From assembly GCA_037447655.1 (NCBI GenBank), contig JBBHKE010002224.1, forward strand, positions 1-64,000: DNA of 64,000 bases, in the 5' to 3' direction. The notes beneath the pieces are model-generated. The model was not told where the DNA came from, searched no databases, and saw nothing but the letters and a program-made list of their open reading frames with translations. A program made the position numbers and the translations under genes. The stretch's first letter is position 1. Each line of letters begins with the position of its first letter. This stretch comes from Zygnema cylindricum (Eukaryota; Streptophyta; Zygnematophyceae; Zygnematales; Zygnemataceae). Of the stretch, positions 60,011 through 64,000 are shown in pieces.

Positions 60011-61438
60011 TTACGAAGTACACAACCCAATTGTCAAAGCCGTATTAGGCTCCGAAGCTCCCACTCTCTCTCCCTCCCTCTCCTGCCACGTGGCACTCCT
60101 CTTCCTCTTCCACACAGGCTCGTCATCCTTACTCCTCAAAAAACTTTTGTCTTCTTCTGGCAACAGTAATAATTCCCCTTCTTGACCCATCCAGTGGGGC
60201 CATTCCCTAAAAACTCCTCCCTCTCTCCCTCCGATGGCCATCGAAGTAGGAGGAGATTGACTACCAAATTCCCCATCCATGGCTCCCTCTCCCTCTCCCT
60301 CTCCCACCGCCGCCACGTGTCGCTCCGACGGGCTCTCCATCGGTGCTAAATTCTGACACGTGGCGACATTCGAGTGCCCAGCTGGCATCGCCGACATTGC
60401 CAGCTGACGGAGCGCCTGCGTGGCCGCCAGGTGGCGCATGATGAGAGAATCTTCCATTACCGTATTTAGTGTGGAATTCGCCAATTCGATCGCGCAATTT
60501 ATCGTCTGTTTCTGTTTCTGCCAATCAGATCGCTGGAAAGCCTCCATATTGACCAATGGAGGGGGACTGGAGGGAGCGCTACTGGCCGAAGAAAAGGACG
60601 AAACTCGGTCCAATAGGAGGGAACTCACGTGGCTGAATGGTGAGCCACGGATGTCTGCCACGTGGCAGTGAGCTTCTCCTGCAGGACTATCCGCAAAGCC
60701 ATACCGTACCATGGGAGGGTTAGTGGGAGTGGGAGGGGGCACTACTCCTATCCCTGCTACCCCTCCTCCTCCTCTCCAGTCCGCATACACGGCACGAGGA
60801 CGAGCTACTTTGGAGCTGCCACGTGGCGTCTTCTCCGTATCTGCTTCTGTTTCGTCACTATGATTGGCTGCCACGTCAGCAGGAGAAGAAGGTTCCCTGG
60901 AAATTTCCTCCATTGGGGTGGCAGTGGACGTTTCTTCCAATGCGGGAGCTGACAGCTGTACCTCATTGATGTTGTCTTCTTCTGCTGACACGCGTCCCTT
61001 TTTCTGTGACCCATTCCTGTCATCACACGTGTCAATTCTACGCTCCCTGTTCACCCCTTTCCCATTTCCACTCAAGTTCCCACTTCCAGTTCCGTTTCCG
61101 TTATCGTTCCGTTTCCGTTCCTCCGTACAAGCCTCCGTATCCTGCTCCTCTGAGTTTGTCCTTTCCCCTCTCTCACTCCTATTCCCACTAAGAGAATTTT
61201 CCGCTTTCATTTCCGTACGGTCCGCAGCTTCCTCGCTGCTTCTCCCTGGTGTCCTGACAGGTGTCACTTGCAGACCGTGCTGCTGCCCGTGGTCGGCCAG
61301 AAGCTGCCAAAGATCGTCCAGCTGGCGCCGGAAATCCGGGAATCCAGCTGTACGGCGGGCGGCAGCACAAGCACTCGGGGAAGCCCGCCGAGCACTGCCT
61401 CTCCGGGAGGCCCTAGGGCGAGGGGAAAGAGAAGCCAT
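60011..61438 (-). CDS. Uncharacterised intronless 475-residue protein
   Basis: I do not recognise this protein. A single uninterrupted frame runs from an ATG in ATGGC context at 61438 to the stop at 60011-60013. The N terminus (about residues 1-32) is Arg/Ser/Ala-rich; residues ~33-60 (FRRQLDDLWQLLADHG) look helical. Residues ~75-215 are acidic and Asn/Glu-rich, probably disordered. A Gly/Pro-rich patch (RGGGGVAGIGVVPPPTPTNP) follows. The best candidate domain is near residues 295-350: EAFQRSDWQKQKQTINCAIE then STLNTVMEDSLIMRHLAATQ, an amphipathic helix-rich block. A basic KRKR near the C terminus could be a nuclear signal. The GC content is much higher than that of its surroundings. Seven CACGTG hexamers lie inside it. 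The length, lack of stops and patterned composition argue for a real gene, but no homology is claimed. Confidence 0.68.
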   Translation of the reverse strand: MASLSPRPRASRRGSARRASPSACAAARRTAGFPDFRRQLDDLWQLLADHGQQHGLQVTPVRTPGRSSEEAADRTEMKAENSLSGNRSERGERTNSEEQDTEACTEERKRNDNGNGTGSGNLSGNGKGVNRERRIDTCDDRNGSQKKGRVSAEEDNINEVQLSAPALEETSTATPMEEISREPSSPADVAANHSDETEADTEKTPRGSSKVARPRAVYADWRGGGGVAGIGVVPPPTPTNPPMVRYGFADSPAGEAHCHVADIRGSPFSHVSSLLLDRVSSFSSASSAPSSPPPLVNMEAFQRSDWQKQKQTINCAIELANSTLNTVMEDSLIMRHLAATQALRQLAMSAMPAGHSNVATCQNLAPMESPSERHVAAVGEGEGEGAMDGEFGSQSPPTSMAIGGREGGVFREWPHWMGQEGELLLLPEEDKSFLRSKDDEPVWKRKRSATWQEREGERVGASEPNTALTIGLCTS

Positions 61439-62883
61439 AGTGGGGAAACAAAGAGAAAATTGAAAATGTTCGAGACTTTAAATTAGAATTGAAGGTTTTA
61501 ATTGTTTTTTGGAGTTCTTGGGAAGTTTGGGAATTGGGAGAGGAAGCTAGGGGAAAAAACGGAGTCGAATTTGGAGTAGGATTGGAGAAGAGGGACGAAG
61601 GGAAGGCTTTAAAGAGAGAGAGGGGAAAGGGAGAGCGTTTTGTGTTATGTTATTATTGTTCAGTTTTTGGATCGCGCGGGAAGAGGCGGAGGTTTGGGAA
61701 ACCGCGATTGCCGCGCGCGGTTCGATGAAAACGTGGCATGCCCCAAGTAGGCGGTGACTGAACGATTTTGGCAGCGAGCTCAGCGTGCGACGCGGTCACC
61801 GCGCGTGGAAAGATACGCCACGTGGAATGAAAATGTCGGTGAGCCACTCAATCCGCGGTAGACGGACAAAGATAGGCTGAAAATTATTTGGGCGCGCGCA
61901 CGGATTTTGACGGAGGAGGAAAAGGTCAAACAAAACATGGGACGGAATAGAAATATTAGTTTCAGTTCACGTATGTGTCGCAACCGGGGTTAGCGCAACC
62001 AATGAGATGGTCGCGTTTCAGTCATAGGGGGAAATTGGATGTCCGTACAAATAGCGCCTTCCGCGGCCAGGTCGCACAGGTGGGTTGTTTTGTGTTTCAT
62101 TTGGAACGGGCAGAAAAAAAAAATTGAGGAGTCTGACAGTATGAGTGACGTTTATCGGACAAATTTCGGCCAATGAGAAAGCTGTATTTTTAGCTTTTTG
62201 TTTAACAGGAAAAAAATGAGAAAAACAAATCCTACTTTGTTGTTGGAACCGCGACTTTCGTTTCAAATTTTGTCGTATTGGGTGTTCTGACCAAATGTCG
62301 AGATTCTTTCGCTTTTATGCAATAGGTCTCTCCCAGAATTAATTTGAGCTCGGGCAGAAATAGATGCCGTACATTTTGGGAGGTCGTGCCGCAATTTTCC
62401 TTAGGCGATTTACAGAGATATTTAGTAAATATTATATATATTTTTATTTTTGTCCTATTATGAAAATCGTTGACGATCTCTGTCGCGAATGTAGATTGTC
62501 CCTGTAAAGTGGAAACACGTGTGCCAACATAATTAGTCAGATACTCGTAAAGCTTCTAGACCAGCCAATGATTTCGATACAATATGGTAATTAAGCATTT
62601 TTTAACTTCATTTTTTTTTAATTGGGTCTTTAGATCGGTTCGAAGAGACAAATTATTATTCATTTACATTTAGCAGTTCAATATTCTGATTCACTTTGAC
62701 GATCTTTGGCCCGTAAAAAACAAATTACATTCGAAATACAATATGTTTGTCCACGTGGCTAGTGCAATAATCATCCAATAGAGACCGCCTATTCGTGCAA
62801 GCCAATCATTACGCTTATCGAGTCATTTTGATTCGATAGCATAGCTCCAAAGCACAAGTTTTGGCTCATTCATTCAATGTTGG
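61439..62883. promoter_or_regulatory. Upstream region of the 475-residue gene
   Basis: A GC-rich stretch to about 61980, with a CACGTGG box at 61819-61824 and a GGGCGCGCGC run near 61888, fits a promoter and 5' UTR. Beyond 62000 the DNA becomes AT-rich. No further gene is supported. Confidence 0.4.
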
Positions 62884-63412
62884 TGGTGTTGCGTATCGCA
62901 AACCTGCTCGCGATATTCACTAAGGGCAGAATAAACCGTCACGGTACTAAATAATATCGCAAAAAACATAAAAAAACTGATCGCATCGCGATGTTACACC
63001 ACCATTGCGATGCTTTTGGTGACATTGTTTGCCACGTCTGTGCTTCGGAATCGTATGACGGTTGTAAAACTGTACGATTTGTCGGTGGAATGTTAATCTA
63101 CGCGGTACAAAAGTTTCGATACCACCGTGCCCCTGACTTCTGACAAGCCCGTCAAACCAGAACTTCATGATACTTTCCGTACTTCCATTCAGTTTGTACT
63201 GATCCTGGTTTTCAGCGCAAAAGTGACGTGTACAGTACTATCCGTTTCACCAAAACTGTACCTTGTATCGCGTAAATATCGCTTGACGATATGCCTCAAA
63301 ACGCAGTACACTATATCGCATAATATGAACTTATGAAGATGGTTAGCGATACGATATACATATTCATGTGTACGACATATTGTGACTTAAGACCCTTTGT
63401 TACGCAACACTA
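62884..63412. mobile_element. hAT-like MITE, family TAGTGTTG (copy 3)
   Basis: Ends TGGTGTTGCGTATCGCAAA / TTTGTTACGCAACACTA with flanks AATGTTGG and AATATTTG (6 of 8). The interior has GCGATATTC, TATCGCG and GTACGAT-rich words. Related to the elements at 44259 and 50062 mainly by its ends. 63413-64000 holds nothing that I can name. Confidence 0.55.
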
Positions 63413-64000
63413 AATATTTGTGCCGGTAAATAACTCTTCGCAGAGACCAGATCACAATCAAATTGGTAAAATTAATGAATCCATAAACTGCATTTAAGGG
63501 GGTCCTAAACATTTTCGAACGTCGTGCCCGTGAGAAAGATAATCATTCAAAAAAGACAAGAATGACAGAATTCATACCCGGACCACCTGCGCTAAGTGCC
63601 AGCACTGGGTACGGTATTTCCTCTTCGCGGATACCGTACTATATCGTACTATATGCACTGTATTTACGCTGACCAGATCACATTTTTTGTAATGGTCCGG
63701 GTCAGCGTCAGGTCCCAAATAGTGACAGATACACCCTGAATCTCAATTAGCTTCAATAAATAGTTCATACGAGGACTGTTTCAGTGTCGATTACTCTATT
63801 TTCGGTGTTCCACTATATTGTTCAGGAATCTTTACTTTCGGATGACATCAACATGCGTCATCATGACACTATTTATCAGCATTTTACACTAAATTCTCCT
63901 AACGCTAATAACGTTCCAAATCTATTTTCTACATTATTTCAGGTATATTCGTAGTTTTGACCTTTGTGTAGCGTAGTTTGAGGCTTTGGGCCAATGACCA

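Noticed and set aside
60864-61463. Plus-strand frame of 199 codons rich in Ser and Phe
   Set aside because: It lies antisense to the 475-codon gene, and its composition follows from the opposite strand's Glu/Asn/Arg codons.
1-64000. CRISPR arrays, rRNA or tRNA genes, organellar or bacterial insertions
   Set aside because: None was seen; the repeats present are microsatellites, minisatellites or transposon ends.

Overview
The window looks like nuclear DNA of a streptophyte (land plant or close algal relative). Three gene families present are typical of plants: an ISS1/VAS1-type aromatic aminotransferase, an FBH/AKS-type bHLH factor and a DUF3326 protein. All but one of the supported genes are split by introns with T-rich GT...AG borders. 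Homology to the flowering-plant families is clear but fairly distant, so a non-seed plant or streptophyte alga is my guess; the sequence alone does not settle it. No bacterial, organellar, tRNA, rRNA or CRISPR feature was recognised.

Layout: 2.1-7.6 kb (-) a nine-exon aminotransferase, complete; 9.0-12.7 kb (+) an Adrift-type cap ribose methyltransferase (CMTR2-like) sharing a ~1.4 kb divergent promoter region with it; 12.7-22.7 kb gene-poor, AT-rich DNA; 22.7-24.0 kb (+) the C-terminal part of a retroelement protein, with a second, more decayed relative at 31.8-32.2 kb (-); 27.2-29.8 kb (+) a five-exon bHLH gene, complete; 30-46 kb a dense field of non-autonomous DNA transposons (hAT-like with 8-bp target duplications, PIF/Harbinger-like with TTA/TAA duplications, and a TA-flanked family with TACACCG ends); 47.7-51.8 kb (+) a DUF3326 gene with one disrupted exon; 53.5-56.5 kb (+) PSMD9/Nas2, a proteasome assembly chaperone, complete; 60.0-61.4 kb (-) an intronless 475-residue protein I do not recognise; 62.9-63.4 kb another hAT-like element.

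The genes are unrelated housekeeping or regulatory genes, with no operon-like or cluster logic. I did not find a convincing new biological system. The most interesting points are: the G-box hexamer CACGTG is over-represented across the window, including seven copies spread over all three reading frames of the unknown gene and three around the bHLH start codon; one DUF3326 exon shows serial single-base losses between intact exons; purine repeats appear to run into DUF3326 coding sequence; and several MITE families can be defined from their ends. All splice structures were inferred by eye from homology, reading frame and GT/AG signals, without transcript data.
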